Part shown: positions 22,184-34,378 of the stretch, one piece after another
How positions within the stretch are numbered: the first letter of the stretch is position 1
How the letters are laid out: each line of letters opens with the position of its first letter
Assembly: GCA_963930645.1 (NCBI GenBank)
Contig: OZ005657.1
Span: 50,407,153 to 50,471,152 of the forward strand
Reading direction: 5' to 3'
Source: Salticus scenicus
Taxonomy: Eukaryota > Arthropoda > Arachnida > Araneae > Salticidae
DNA length: 64,000 bases
Notes under the pieces: model-generated
Database searches by the model: none
Seen by the model: only the letters and a program-made list of their open reading frames with translations
What the model was told of the DNA's origin: nothing
Position numbers and translations under genes: made by a program

Positions 22184-24020
22184 GGGGGTGTTGCCACCGG
22201 AAGAATAGAAACTTTGACTATCATCTTGGATGAGGTTTGGTGGTGCCATCTATCGGGGAGAAGGGGAATTTTGAGGAGATAGATTTATTTTCATAAATTT
22301 CGGGACTTAGTATTTTTTTCACAATTTTGGGGACTTCAAATTTTTTTCTAATTTTTGCAGGGGGTTAGATTCGAACCGAAGGTAAAATAGTTTCACGGCT
22401 TGATAAGTGGATAAGGGTTTTATTTATCAAGCCATGAAGCTATGCTTGTGAGTGCACTTATAAGCAGGGCCTGATTAAGGGGGGAAGCTCACTCTTCACA
22501 CATTATTTATACTTACACCGTTATTTTTTAACAAATACTTTCCTCCTATAATAAACAGAAAATTTTCATAAAAAATTATTCTAAAGGAATTCTGGTGTCT
22601 AATAACGGTGAGTAAATTGGATTGTTTTACACCGTTCATTTTTTATAAAAAATATTTCGTCATCAAAGCGTGGATTTTCTATGACATGAAGTAAAAAATA
22701 ATTGTAAAAATATTCCGGTATGATCGAGCTTCCCCCTTAATCAGGCCCTGCTTATAAGATATATAAAGAGAGGCGTCGCGCCAAGGGTTCTGTTGCCACC
22801 AGGAGATTCGAAACTTTTTTCGCGTTTGAAAATGAATTTCGTGGAATTTGAAGTTTTAACTAAATAAAACAAAGGGTTGATGAGTGTTATATAATTAAAT
22901 ACTTAATAATGAATGGTATACACTTTGATCTTAAAATTTTAGGCGTTGCCATCGGGAGAGTATAAACTTTTGGACCGGTTACATCGAAGATTATAAAATA
23001 TTTCCGGTGGGACTTAGTATTTTTGACTGAATGAAACAATGGATGATTGAAGTTAATTAACATAAGTAACAATTAATAAGGGTTTAAACTTTGAGTGATG
23101 CCATTCGGAGATTGTAAATTGATTAGAAATATTCCTATGTATTTTCGGGACTTAGCCTTTTTAGAGATTGAAAATGTATTTCGTTAGATAATAAATAATG
23201 AATTTAAATAAGGATTCAGAGTTTTAGTGTTGCCATTGTAAATTTATATTAGGAAATTTTTACAGAATTTATAGAAACAAGATGATTCTAATACTGCATT
23301 CTAATTGGTTAATGAGTACACTTAGTATTTTAGAACTTGAAATTTAGAAAATTAGAAATTTTTACAGATTTAACTAGAAATTTTCGTATTTTGAGGATAA
23401 GTGTCATCAGTGGATTAACACACAGATTTAAAAACAAAACAATAATAAATAATTTAAAACACATATTTTTCAATAATGAATGTCATACAATTATATGTAT
23501 AATTAATTATTTTAAATCAAAAACGATACACATAAATTTAAAAGCAATAATAAATAATTTAAAACACATATTTTTTTTAATAATGAATGTCATGTAATTA
23601 TAGGTATAATTAGTTATTTTAAAACAAAAACGACATTATAAACAATAAAGTTGTATAAACTAAACTTTATACACATCATGATTTTATGTTAACACTAAAT
23701 AAGTTTCACTTTTAAAATTTCTTTAAGCTCTAACTTACAAATACTATTATTACAATCGTTAAAAATTGAACGCTGAAACAAAGGTAGATGAATATAATGA
23801 ATTTAACGAATGGTATAGACTTTGATCTTAATATCTGCGCATTACCATTCGGAGGTTATAAATTGATTACAGAATTAAATAGAAATTTTCCTATGTATTT
23901 CATGGAATTTGACAAAATAAAACAAAGGGTTGGTGAGTATTATATAATTAAAAACATTGAATGTGATTGGTATAGACTTTGATATTAAAATTTGGGTGTT
24001 GCCATTGGAAGAGTATAAAT
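22184..24020. repeat. Diverged tandem repeats, GTTGCCA...GGA...TATAAA units
   Basis: The motif GTTGCCACCGGAAGAATAGA recurs in decayed form near 22188, 22789, 22945, 23098, 23229, 23840 and 23995, often followed by GGGACTTAGTATTTTT and AATGAATGGTATA. Spacing is about 120-200 bp once the hAT MITE is removed. A separate ~120-bp duplication lies at about 23428-23640. The array is mirrored in the right arm. Confidence 0.65.
22465..22750. mobile_element. hAT-like MITE (H1) in the left arm only
   Basis: 286 bp, CAGGGCCTGATTAAGGGGGG...TTAATCAGGCCCTG, with the exact 8-bp duplication CTTATAAG (22457-22464 and 22751-22758). The matching place in the right arm (32977-32984) holds a single CTTATAAG with no insertion, an empty site. 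Confidence 0.95.
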
Positions 24021-26343
24021 AATTTATATGTTATAAATTAAACTAAATACAATAAATTTTATATACAATAAAGTTATATACGAAAATTTATATAAATTAA
24101 ACTTTATATTCTCACTAAATAAGTTTCACATTTATTTAAACTCTAACTTACATTCGTTAAAAATTGAACACATGCACTTTAAAAAATTACTATCATATAA
24201 ATTAAAAAAAAAAATTACTGTTATATAATAATATTAATTAAAAAAATGCATATAAATATATACAGTAAAGTTATAAATTAAAAAAATGGCTATCATATAA
24301 TATTATTTTAAAAAATGCATACAAAGATATACATTAAAGTTATATAAAAAAAAATAAATAAATAAATAAATAAAAATAAAATAAAAAAATAAATTAAAAA
24401 AAGGACTATCATATTATAATATTAATTTAAAAAATACATACAATGTTTAAAATCAACAATTAAATTTTATATACATTTTAATTAACTAAACTTTATGTTG
24501 TTACTATTAAATAAATTTATCCTAACACGAAAATTTAAAACTTTACATAAATTTTATAAAAAAAATGTTATAAGTACATGAGTATGTTATTTAAATTAAA
24601 CATTATATTGATACTACACAAATATTATTTAACATTTATTCGAGTTTAACGCAGTAATATAATTTATACTATCTTAGTTGATTTAAATTAAACAGGTAAA
24701 TACTTTTAAACTTGAAATAATAAAAATAAGTTCTTTTTTATAAAATAATTGATATAAACTATAATAATAAAAAGGATTAGTTATATTTAAAAACTATCAG
24801 TTACTAAAAGTTATTTTGTATTAAACATTTCGAAATAAATTGCATAAAGATTCAATGCATCATTTTAAATGAAAATAAACAGTTTTCTTAAAAACAGATA
24901 ATACGGAATATTCCATGAGTCATAAGTTATCACCTGCAACGGAAAACCCATACACTTGATGAATTATGTGTAATATACACTGAGGAATCGTGGCTAATAG
25001 TAATCAACACTATCTCATATAAAATTAAGTTAAAATATAGCGAATAATTAGGAAAATGCAATAATTTTTTCACAAAGCATATCATACAATGAGTTTTAAA
25101 CGATTATTACCTACCTATCACTTAAACGGTATTTAAATAAATAAATACATATAAAAATAAGTTATAGTTAAGCAATAAAAATTCGTTTGTGAAAGAAGTT
25201 TTATATATATATTGCAAAATTTAGTTTTACTCAGATAATTTCTGAACATACACAAGTAAAATGAAAATTTTGTAGGTTTTATTTAAGCAGTAAATATTCG
25301 TTTGGGAAAGTAGTTTGATATGTTATGCAAAATTTAGTTTTAATTAAACAAAAAAAATTTATAGTGTAACAATAAAAAAAAGTTTGCACTATAACAATAA
25401 AAAAAATCCTCATAAGTAAATACTAATAAAAATATTGCTTAAATTGATTTTTCTCTCTTCAATAAATCAATAAAAATTGTCTTATGTAGTGTTTGTAAAG
25501 TTTAATAAAAGTTATGTTTTAATAAAATTTCTAATATAAACAAATAAATTTACTAGAGTATACATATTAAGATATTACGTATAGAGTAGAGATACTTATC
25601 AAGTTTATTAAATTATCAAATAGTAATAATAAATTATGAAACTTACTTAAAATTGAAGAAATTTCCCTCCAGCGAAATGCAACCTTTATTCACACTCAAA
25701 TGCGACAAACTGTTTTATCGCTTTCGCTAGACGATGACTCATAAAGATAAGAATGTTGAATCATACCTATTTGGCAGAAGATTTTTGGTGTTTGAGATCA
25801 TTTATTTAAATAATGCATTGAGAGTTGAACTTTACAATTAAAATATAGAACTGTGGTTTCAAAATTATGCTAAGAAAATAATGTGTTTAAAACAGGATTA
25901 TTTTACGATAAGTCGCGCTTTTTATATTTAATAAACAAAGATTTAATAAAATGTAACTGTAATTTTTAATGAAAGGTTTTAAAATCACTTAATAGGATAA
26001 AATTAAAAACAGAAATCTTATGGTTTTAGTAATTATTTTCTCTAGTTATTAAACTAAGTAATAAACTATCTATAAATAATCAGATACCAAGAGAGATTTT
26101 TGTATAATAACTATATATTATTTTAATATATGCATTACATCGCAAGGTAAAATTTTCAACTTATTTATACGGATTGAACTATAAGTAATAAAAATTACTC
26201 ATTTGCATAACCGCTAAATTTTATAAGTTGGATATATGATTTAAAAATAAAATACTAAACAATAATCCTTGTGAGAAAATTTGGGGTGACACTTTCACAG
26301 AAAGAAATTATCCTTTACAATAAGATTTGCTCAGAATGTCTAA

Positions 26344-26595
26344 GTGAAAATAACTTATCGTGAGGTCAGTGAGTCATGCAGTTGTATTGAAATTCATTGT
26401 TTTTAGCTAATGAGACAATTTTTTTTACTAGCACATAAATGTAAATTTTTATATTATTCCTGTATATATAAAATTTTAAATAATTCATTAAATGTTAAAC
26501 TTTGCATTTAATCGATTAAATAAATAAAGTTTTACTAAAATATAAGTGCAATTTTTAATGAAAAGGTTTGAAATCACTTTAACTTTATTAGAAGG

Positions 26596-26629
<34 letters not shown>

Positions 26630-27108
26630 TTTTAAAATCACTTAATAGGATAAAATTAAAAACAGAAATCTTACTGTTTTAGCAATTATTTTATCAAGTT
26701 ATAATTCTAAGTAATAAACTATCTATAAATAATCGGAATTCAAGAAAGATTTTTTTGTATAATAACTATATATTATTTTAATATATGAATTACAATAAGA
26801 TTTGGTCAGAATGTCTAAGTGAAAATAACTTACCGTGAGGTCAGTGGATGATACTAGAATCAAGCAGTTGTACTGAAATTCATTGTTTTTAGTTAATGAC
26901 TGATTAAACTTCTAATGAGACAATTATTTTTACTAGCACATAAATGTAAATTTTTATATTTTTCCTGTATATATAAAATTTTAAATAATTCATTAAGTGT
27001 TAAACTCTGCATTTAATCGATTAAATAAATAAAGTTTTAATAAAATATAAGTGTAATTTTTTAATGAAAGGTTTTGAAATCACTTTAACTTTATAAGAAA
27101 AAACTAAA
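26344..27108. repeat. Two-copy direct repeat in the core
   Basis: TCTAAGTGAAAATAACTTAYCG starts both copies (about 26339 and 26814), followed by GAGGTCAGTG, TAGCACATAAATGTAAATTT and ATCGATTAAATAAATAAAG. The copies are about 475 bp apart. An A run (26597-26625) expands copy 1. Copy 1 has an AP-1 site at 26370-26376 that copy 2 has lost. Confidence 0.8.
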
Positions 27109-27743
27109 AAGAGGTTTTAAAATCACTTAATAGGATAAAATAAAATTAGAAATCTTATTGTTTTTAGTAATTATTTAAATATATGCATGCAATACTTTCC
27201 AGAGTGAAAATTTCACATTAGTTATACGGATTGTAATATATCTTACTCATTTGCATACCGTTAAATTGTATAAGTGAGAAAAAGGATCTTTTAATGTGAG
27301 TATTATAGTAATGATAAATTTATTTCATAATCGGTAACTCATTCATACATAATCAGGTTCACACCTTATATAAAACAAACTATATTTAATAGTGTTACCA
27401 AATTTTACTACACAATAAAAACCACAAGGATATTCATTAGGGATAAGACTATATGAGGATCCTATAAGTGGAATGCTCTGTGCGGAAGTCTTTCTAACTT
27501 ATAGTTAAACCAGTTTTAGAGAAAACTAAGAAAAAAAATCCCAACGGGTAGGGTGATGAGTTGGAATATTCTATTATACTTAAAGAATCCAGGTACGGAA
27601 AAACTGAAATACAATACGCGGAAAAACAGGTGGGATTTTCGGCTAAAACTCCAAAGCAGTGGACGGTAAACATAACACACGGTAAAACAACCTACTCACA
27701 CGACCGCCAAACTAAGAATGAAGGGAAACGTTGAGTTGTAACA

Positions 27744-27843
27744 CCTTATCTACTAGAGATAAGGGGAATTCCCGGAAAAGCTGAGTCATCCCTCGTTCGT
27801 TCATATACAACATCTTACGAGAAAGTTCGTGAAGGATGACTCA
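27744..27843. promoter_or_regulatory. Composite enhancer-like cluster
   Basis: Within 100 bp: paired GATA sites in a palindrome (CCTTATCT at 27744-27751, AGATAAGG at 27757-27764); GGGGAATTCCC (27763-27773), matching the Rel/NF-kB consensus on both strands; TTCCCGGAA (27769-27777), a STAT consensus; TGAGTCA (27782-27788) and TGACTCA (27837-27843), AP-1; and GAAAGTTCGTGAA (27821-27833), a three-unit heat-shock element. The motifs are exact. GATA beside Rel is known in insect immune enhancers. Activity here is inferred only. Confidence 0.45.
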
Positions 27844-29871
27844 TCGGTGACGAGTTTGAATAATTTGCATAACCGCTAAATTGTATAAGTGAGAATCTTT
27901 TAATGTGAGTATTATAGTAATGATAAATTTATTTCATAATCGATAACTCATTTATACATAATCAGGTTCACACCTTATATAAAAAAATACTATATTTAAA
28001 AGTTTTACTATACAATAAACATTCACATATGGATATTTACAAGGCTTAAGACCGATTAATAAAACGAGGGTCCTATAAGCGAAATGCATGAGAATCTTTC
28101 TAAGGAATCCTAATCTGTATTTAAGCGAGTTTTAGAGAAAACCAAGAAAAATACCCATTCGATTAAGTCGATGAGTTGGATTCAAACCCAAAACTTTCCC
28201 GCTTTAATCATAGAATCGTTCACTAATCACAAGGTTAATGAGTCATGCAGTTGTATTGAAACTTATTGATTACAAGTATAAACTTATACCATTAAATATT
28301 TAACTGTTGGTTCTATAAGTGGATTGCTCTGTGTGCGAGTCTTCCTAACTTATAGTTAAGCGAGTTTTAGTGAAAACCAAGAAAAACTACAAACGGGTAG
28401 ATTGTTAAGCTGAATTCGAACCTAGCATTAAACATAGAATCGTTTGATCTTCTAAAATCCTTGTAACAACATGTTTATGAACTTTATAAGAAAATGCTTA
28501 ATAGGGTTTGCATGCGTTAGTTATATTAAACACTTAATTTTTTAACATACATTAAGGTTAGTGGACGAGTGTCAGGTAATTAATTTAAAACAAAAATATA
28601 ATAAGGGTCGATTGAAACAAAGGGTTTGTAGGTTATAATTATTGGATAAAACGTTATGTGTTTCGAAAACCCTTCATCAAGATTGGAACAACCGTTTCAA
28701 ATGATACTCTGCCTTCATCAGACAGACTTAAACTTTTATTTTCTCAGAATGAAACAAAACGATAGATGATTTACACTTATTGAAACCCCAACTTATAAAT
28801 AATTCGACTTTCATTAAAAATGCAAGTCGCATATACACTTTGAAACAATCAATAAATTTTATATTATCACTATGCATTAATTAAGTTTCCCATTTAACAT
28901 TCAAGATGAATTTATTTTTACATTAATTAAAAATTAAACACGTATTAATTTTTAAAATGACTATTTTTTAAAAAGTTTTAAAACAGCTAATAAATTTTAT
29001 AAGCTTTTACAATTAAATAAATTTAGCGTAATATGAAAGTTTTACATCACTCCATAAAATTTTATATAGGCAATAAAAGTTATACACATTATAAATATAA
29101 ACTCATAAAGTAAATTTCACACTTAACATTTAAATTCTAGCCAAACAATCTTAAAGTAATTTTTTATCCCTTTATACATAATCATAAACATTTTGTTTCT
29201 ATTGTAAAGTGAAGTATGACTCATGCTTTAATTAAAATCTCTAATCAAAATTATAAGAAAGTAAAGTTTAGGATACACCTATATATTATAGGTAAATTAA
29301 TACAGTATAAATATTCATGTTTTTCAGTTAAGTAAAAAAGTTATATAATTAATTTTACAGAGTACTTAAAAAATAATGTATAATTAAGTTAAAGAATTTT
29401 TTTTTTTCTTCTATAGTATGTATATATAAATTTTTAGTTAGAAAGTTTTTATTAAAATACAAAAACCAAAGTTTTGTACGATATTAACTTACAATGCACC
29501 TAAAACTTTAAATATATAGAAACAATTGTACAGTTAGTTTTGTCTGAAGCATATATAAATAATAAAATCTAATTGAATTTTGCTTTAAAACACCGTAAAG
29601 ATTTTAGACACATATTTTTATATTGTTTAAATAAAATTTTTTAAATGAAACAATATTAATGTTATAAAATCATACACTCAGCATGACTCACCGAGTGTGT
29701 TATTACATAAAATTATTCCGCATACATGTAATAACATGTCTGACTTAACGATATACTGAATTGCCATTATTTCAGAAAAAGTTGGGACTTACCTTAAAAC
29801 ACAGCCTACACCCTTGGCAGACTTGAAGAAAATGAATGATACGAGACATTCTTATCTAGCGAAATCCTAGT

Positions 29872-29909
29872 CACGTGATCATGACGTCATCCTCTCATCA
29901 GTGACGTCA
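29872..29909. promoter_or_regulatory. E-box plus two CRE sites
   Basis: CACGTG at 29872-29877, then two exact palindromic cyclic-AMP response elements TGACGTCA at 29882-29889 and 29902-29909, 20 bp apart. All three can bind bZIP or bHLH dimers. No TATA box or start site can be assigned with confidence. Confidence 0.45.
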
Positions 29910-30482
29910 CCGATTGCTTATCAGTTACCACAACGCGCGGAAATGTCCTTCAGTACGCAGTGAAAAATATTCAAAGTCCACGAGACATTACACGAAACGA
30001 TTCCATTGTCTTATACGGTAAATTGAAATATAACACGCGGAAAAAAGATCGACATATGCCGGAGAAACTATACATACTGCCCGATGAAAATAAGCCGCAC
30101 GGCTAAAGAGATGCTAGCAGGATGAGAGTCAAACTGCAACTGAAATCTAACGATTTGATAAGGCTTATAAATCTCCCGTGTTGATTAGACTGTTTTGAAG
30201 AATGGGTTTTCCCCTCACTTAAGCAGAAGGGATGAGTCATAGGTTTTCCCTCACCTATCGTGAAGATAACTCTTAATTAAGTTTCTTAATTAAAATTATG
30301 CAAATTTTCTGTATGTCCTTCAAATATCTCTTAATTAAGTTTTCTAATTAAAATTATGTAAATTTTATGTAAATCTTTCATGTTTGTCATATGATCTCCT
30401 AGTTAAAGATTTAATAAACCTAACTTTTATACAACATAAATAAATTTAATAAGTATAATCTATTTGATGTGTCATCAATGGA

Positions 30483-30523
30483 TGACTCATCCTAGACATG
30501 TCTGAACATGTCTAAATATGTCT
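30483..30523. promoter_or_regulatory. AP-1 site followed by tandem p53-type half-sites
   Basis: TGACTCA at 30483-30489, then AGACATGTCT (30494-30503) and GAACATGTCT (30504-30513). Both fit RRRCWWGYYY exactly with no spacer, so together they make a full p53 consensus site. A third, AAATATGTCT (30514-30523), has one mismatch. This lies about 30 bp from the inner edge of the right arm. Confidence 0.45.
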
Positions 30524-33305
30524 GAACATGAATCTACTTGAACATTTTACTTCTCATTTTACTTGTGTATGTTCAGAAATTATCTGAGTAAAACTAAATT
30601 TTGCAATATATATATAAAACTTCTTTCACAAACGAATTTTTATTGCTTAACTATAACTTATTTTTATATGTATTTATTTATTTAAATACTGTTTAAGTGA
30701 TAGGTAGGTAATAATCGTTTAGCACTCATTGTATGATATGCTTTGTGAAAAAATTATTGCATTTTCCTAATTATTCGCTATATTTTAACTTAATCTTTAT
30801 ATAAGATAGTGTTGATTACTATTAGCCACGATTCCTCAGTGTATATTACACATAATTCATCAAGTGTATGGGTTTTCCGTTGCAGGTGATAACTTATGAC
30901 TCATGGAATATTCCGTATTATCTGTTTTTAAGGAAACTGTTTATTTTCATTTAAAATGATGCATTGAATTTTTATGCAATTTATTTCGAAATGTTTAATA
31001 CAAAATAACTTTTAGTAACTGATAGTTTTTTAATATAACTAATCCTTTTTATTATTATAGTTTATATCAATTATTTTATAAAAAAGAACTTATTTTTATT
31101 ATTTCAAGTTTAAAAGTATTTACCTGTTTAATTTAAATCAACTAAGATAGTATAAATTATATTACTGCGTTAAACTCGAATAAATGTTAAATAATATTTG
31201 TGTAGTATCAATATAATGTTTAATTTAAATAACATACTCATGTACTTATAACATTTTGCTTATAAAATTTATGTAAAGTTTTAAAACTTTCGTGTTAGGA
31301 TAAATTTATTTAATAGTAACAACATAAAGTTTAGTTAATTAAAATGTATATAAAATTTAATTGTTGATTTTAAACATTGTATGTATTTTTTTAATTAATA
31401 TTATAATATGATAGTCCTTTTTTATTTTTATTTTTTTATTTTATTATTATTTATTTATTTTTTAATAACTTTAATGTATATCTTTGTATGCATTTTTTAA
31501 AATAATATTATATGATAGCCATTTTTTTAATTTATAACTTTACTGTATATCTTTATATGCATTTTTTTAATTAATATTATTATATAATAGTAATTTTTTT
31601 TTTAAATTTATATGATAGTAATTTTTTAAAGTGCATGTGTTCAATTTTTAACGAATGTAAGTTAGAGTTTAAATAAATGTGAAACTTATTTAGTGAGAAT
31701 ATAAAGTTTAATTTATATAAATTTTCGTATATAACTTTATTGTATATAAAATTTATTGTATTTAGTTTAATTTATAACATATAAATTATTTATACTCTTC
31801 CAATGGCAACACCCAAATTTTAATATCAAAGTCTATACCAATCACATTCAATGTTTTTAATTATATAATACTCACCAACCCTTTGTTTTATTTTGTCAAA
31901 TTCCATGAAATACATAGAAAAATTTCTATTTAATTCTGTAATTTTCTCTACCTTTGTTTCAGCGTTCAATTTTTAACGATTGTAATAATAGTATTTGTAA
32001 GTTAGAGCTTAAAGAAATTTTAAAAGTGAAACTTATTTAGTGTTAACATAAAATCATGATGTGTATAAAGTTTAGTTTATACAACTTTATTGTTTAAAAT
32101 GTCGTTTTTGTTTTAAAATAACTAATTATACCTATAATTACATGACATTCATTATTAAAAAAAATATGTGTTTTAAATTACTTATTATTGCTTTTAAATT
32201 TATGTGTATCGTTTTTGTTTTAAAATAATTAATTATACATATAATTGTATGACATTCATTATTGAAAAATATGTGTTTTAAATTATTTATTATTGTTTTG
32301 TTTTTAAATCTGTGTGTTAATCCACTGATGACACTTATCCTCAAAATACGAAAATTTCTAGTTAAATCTGTAAAAATTTCTAATTTTCTAAATTTCAAGT
32401 TCTAAAATACTAAGTGTACTCATTAACCAATTAGAATGCAGTATTAGAATCATCTTGTTTCTATAAATTCTGTAAAAATTTCCTAATATAAATTTACAAT
32501 GGCAACACTAAAACTCTGAATCCTTATTTAAATTCATTATTTATTATCTAACGAAATACATTTTCAATCTCTAAAAAGGCTAAGTCCCGAAAATACATAG
32601 GAATATTTCTAATCAATTTACAATCTCCGAATGGCATCACTCAAAGTTTAAACCCTTATTAATTGTTACTTATGTTAATTAACTTCAATCATCCATTGTT
32701 TCATTCAGTCAAAAATACTAAGTCCCACCGGAAATATTTTATAATCTTCGATGTAACCGGTCCAAAAGTTTATACTCTCCCGATGGCAACGCCTAAAATT
32801 TTAAGATCAAAGTGTATACCATTCATTATTAAGTATTTAATTATATAACACTCATCAACCCTTTGTTTTATTTAGTTAAAACTTCAAATTCCACGAAATT
32901 CATTTTCAAACGCGAAAAAAGTTTCGAATCTCCTGGTGGCAACAGAACCCTTGGCGCGACGCCTCTCTTTATATACCTTATAAGTGCACTCACAAGCATA
33001 GCTTCATGGCTTGATAAATAAAACCCTTATCCACTTATCAAGCCGTGAAACTATTTTACCTTCGGTTCGAATCTAACGCCCTGCAAAAATTAGAAAAAAA
33101 TTTGAAGTCCCCAAAATTGTGAAAAAAATACTACTAAGTCCTGAAATTTATGAAAATAAATCTATCTCCTTAAAATTCCTCTTCTCCCCGATAGATGGCA
33201 CCACCAAACCTCATCCAAGATGATAGTCAAAGTTTCTATTCTTCCGGTGGCAACACAGTTTCTATTCTTCCGGTGGCAACACCCCCTCGTTAAAGATGAT
33301 GACTA

Positions 33306-33439
33306 AGTAGCGTAAAAAGGGGGCGTTAACCAGCAGGGTGGAGGCGTAGTGGTGTCAAGATGGAGGCGCGCCTCCACCCTACGCCACAATACGCCACTAC
33401 GCCACCACCGTGCTGGTCAACCCCCCTTTTTACACTACT
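33306..33439. repeat. Internal copy of the terminal hairpin
   Basis: The same 134-bp hairpin as the element's left end, inverted and still attached to mariner flank, marking the duplicated left boundary. Just inside it (about 33254-33279) is a 26-bp tandem duplication (CAGTTTCTATTCTTCCGGTG...) also present near the true right end (34735-34760) but single at the left end. Confidence 0.85.
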
Positions 33440-34168
33440 CGCACTTACCAGTTTTAGTCAGTTTAACTCATTGAAACTGTATGATATGTTTTATAATTTC
33501 TATAAAAATATACTTTCTTAATTAAACTATATTTATAAAAGTAATTTTTAAAGAATAAAGTATTCTTAAAATAATAACTCCCCCCCCCTCCCACAAAAAA
33601 ATAAATAAAAATAAAAAATAAAGCAATATATGAACTAAAATGATTAATCTTTTGACTACAACGGTTGTTAAGAAACGATTTAACAAGTCTGCATTGCATT
33701 CCAATACCATTCATTTTTTTTTTTTTTTTTTTTTAACTGGCAATTTTTACGTTCCAAGTATTTCTCTACTTTAAACAGTAAACCCAGCCTTTTCAGTAAT
33801 TTTTTCCCTTTTAATGTCCATTCAAAGGATACAGAGTTTATCACTAGTAATAGATAATGCCACATGTATATATTTTTTCCAATGTAAAATAAGAGGTTTC
33901 ATGCTAAAACGCATAGTCACTTTTTTTTTTCTATATTCTTTTGTTTTAAAAGAACGATGGAAAGCGGGGTTTGTTTTCTTTAGAAATAAGAGAATTCGTT
34001 TGATAGCATTAATGTCTAAAATTCATACTTTTGTTTTATTTCTTCGCGTCCGACGTTGTTGCTATACAGTTTGACCCTTAAAATATTTTGTTTAATTTTC
34101 TCCGTTATTTTTTAAGATTTTCTTCGTTATCTCGTACAAAACTTCACAACAGACGGCTCCCTAAGCCT

Positions 34169-34200
<32 letters not shown>

Positions 34201-34304
34201 TTTATATCTCGAAAACTAATAATTGCAACGAACTGCAAATTTGAACACCCATATTTTTCAGCATTAGGAGATTCATTTTAAGTAAAAATTAATATATGTC
34301 ATAA

Positions 34305-34310
<6 letters not shown>

Positions 34311-34370
<60 letters not shown>
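34311..34370. repeat. (TA)n microsatellite in the right arm
   Basis: About 60 bp of TA repeats. The corresponding run in the left arm (near 21130-21151) is much shorter, an expected length difference between old copies. Confidence 0.9.

Positions 34371-34378
<8 letters not shown>

Larger units (their letters stand above)
20881..25264. repeat. Left arm of the giant inverted repeat
   Basis: Pairs with 30554-34620 in reverse orientation. The outer 1.15 kb is mariner B1 sequence and the inner part is the giant element, so the repeat crosses the element's left boundary. Short frames in the two arms are identical or nearly so (61/61, 84/86 and 81/83 residues), implying about 98% identity. The left arm carries a hAT MITE (22465-22750) missing from the right arm. 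Confidence 0.9.
25265..30553. other. ORF-free core of the giant element
   Basis: The 5.3 kb between the inverted arms. No open frame of 60 codons on either strand. It contains repeated modules (26344-26640 with 26813-27108; 27248-27550 with 27859-28150; TATAGTTAA...GAAAACYAAGAAAAA units near 27500, 28130 and 28360; ACGCGGAAAAA near 27618 and 30033), tRNA-like GGATTCRAACC patches near 28178 and 28409, and many bZIP sites. It looks regulatory or ncRNA-like rather than coding; no transcript boundary can be read. Confidence 0.5.

Noticed and set aside
22887..23072. A 61-codon frame identical in both arms (also 32663-32848), with similar pairs at 23337/32138 and 21756/33463.
   Set aside because: Conservation follows from the recent inverted duplication; composition is AT-driven and no protein family is recognised.
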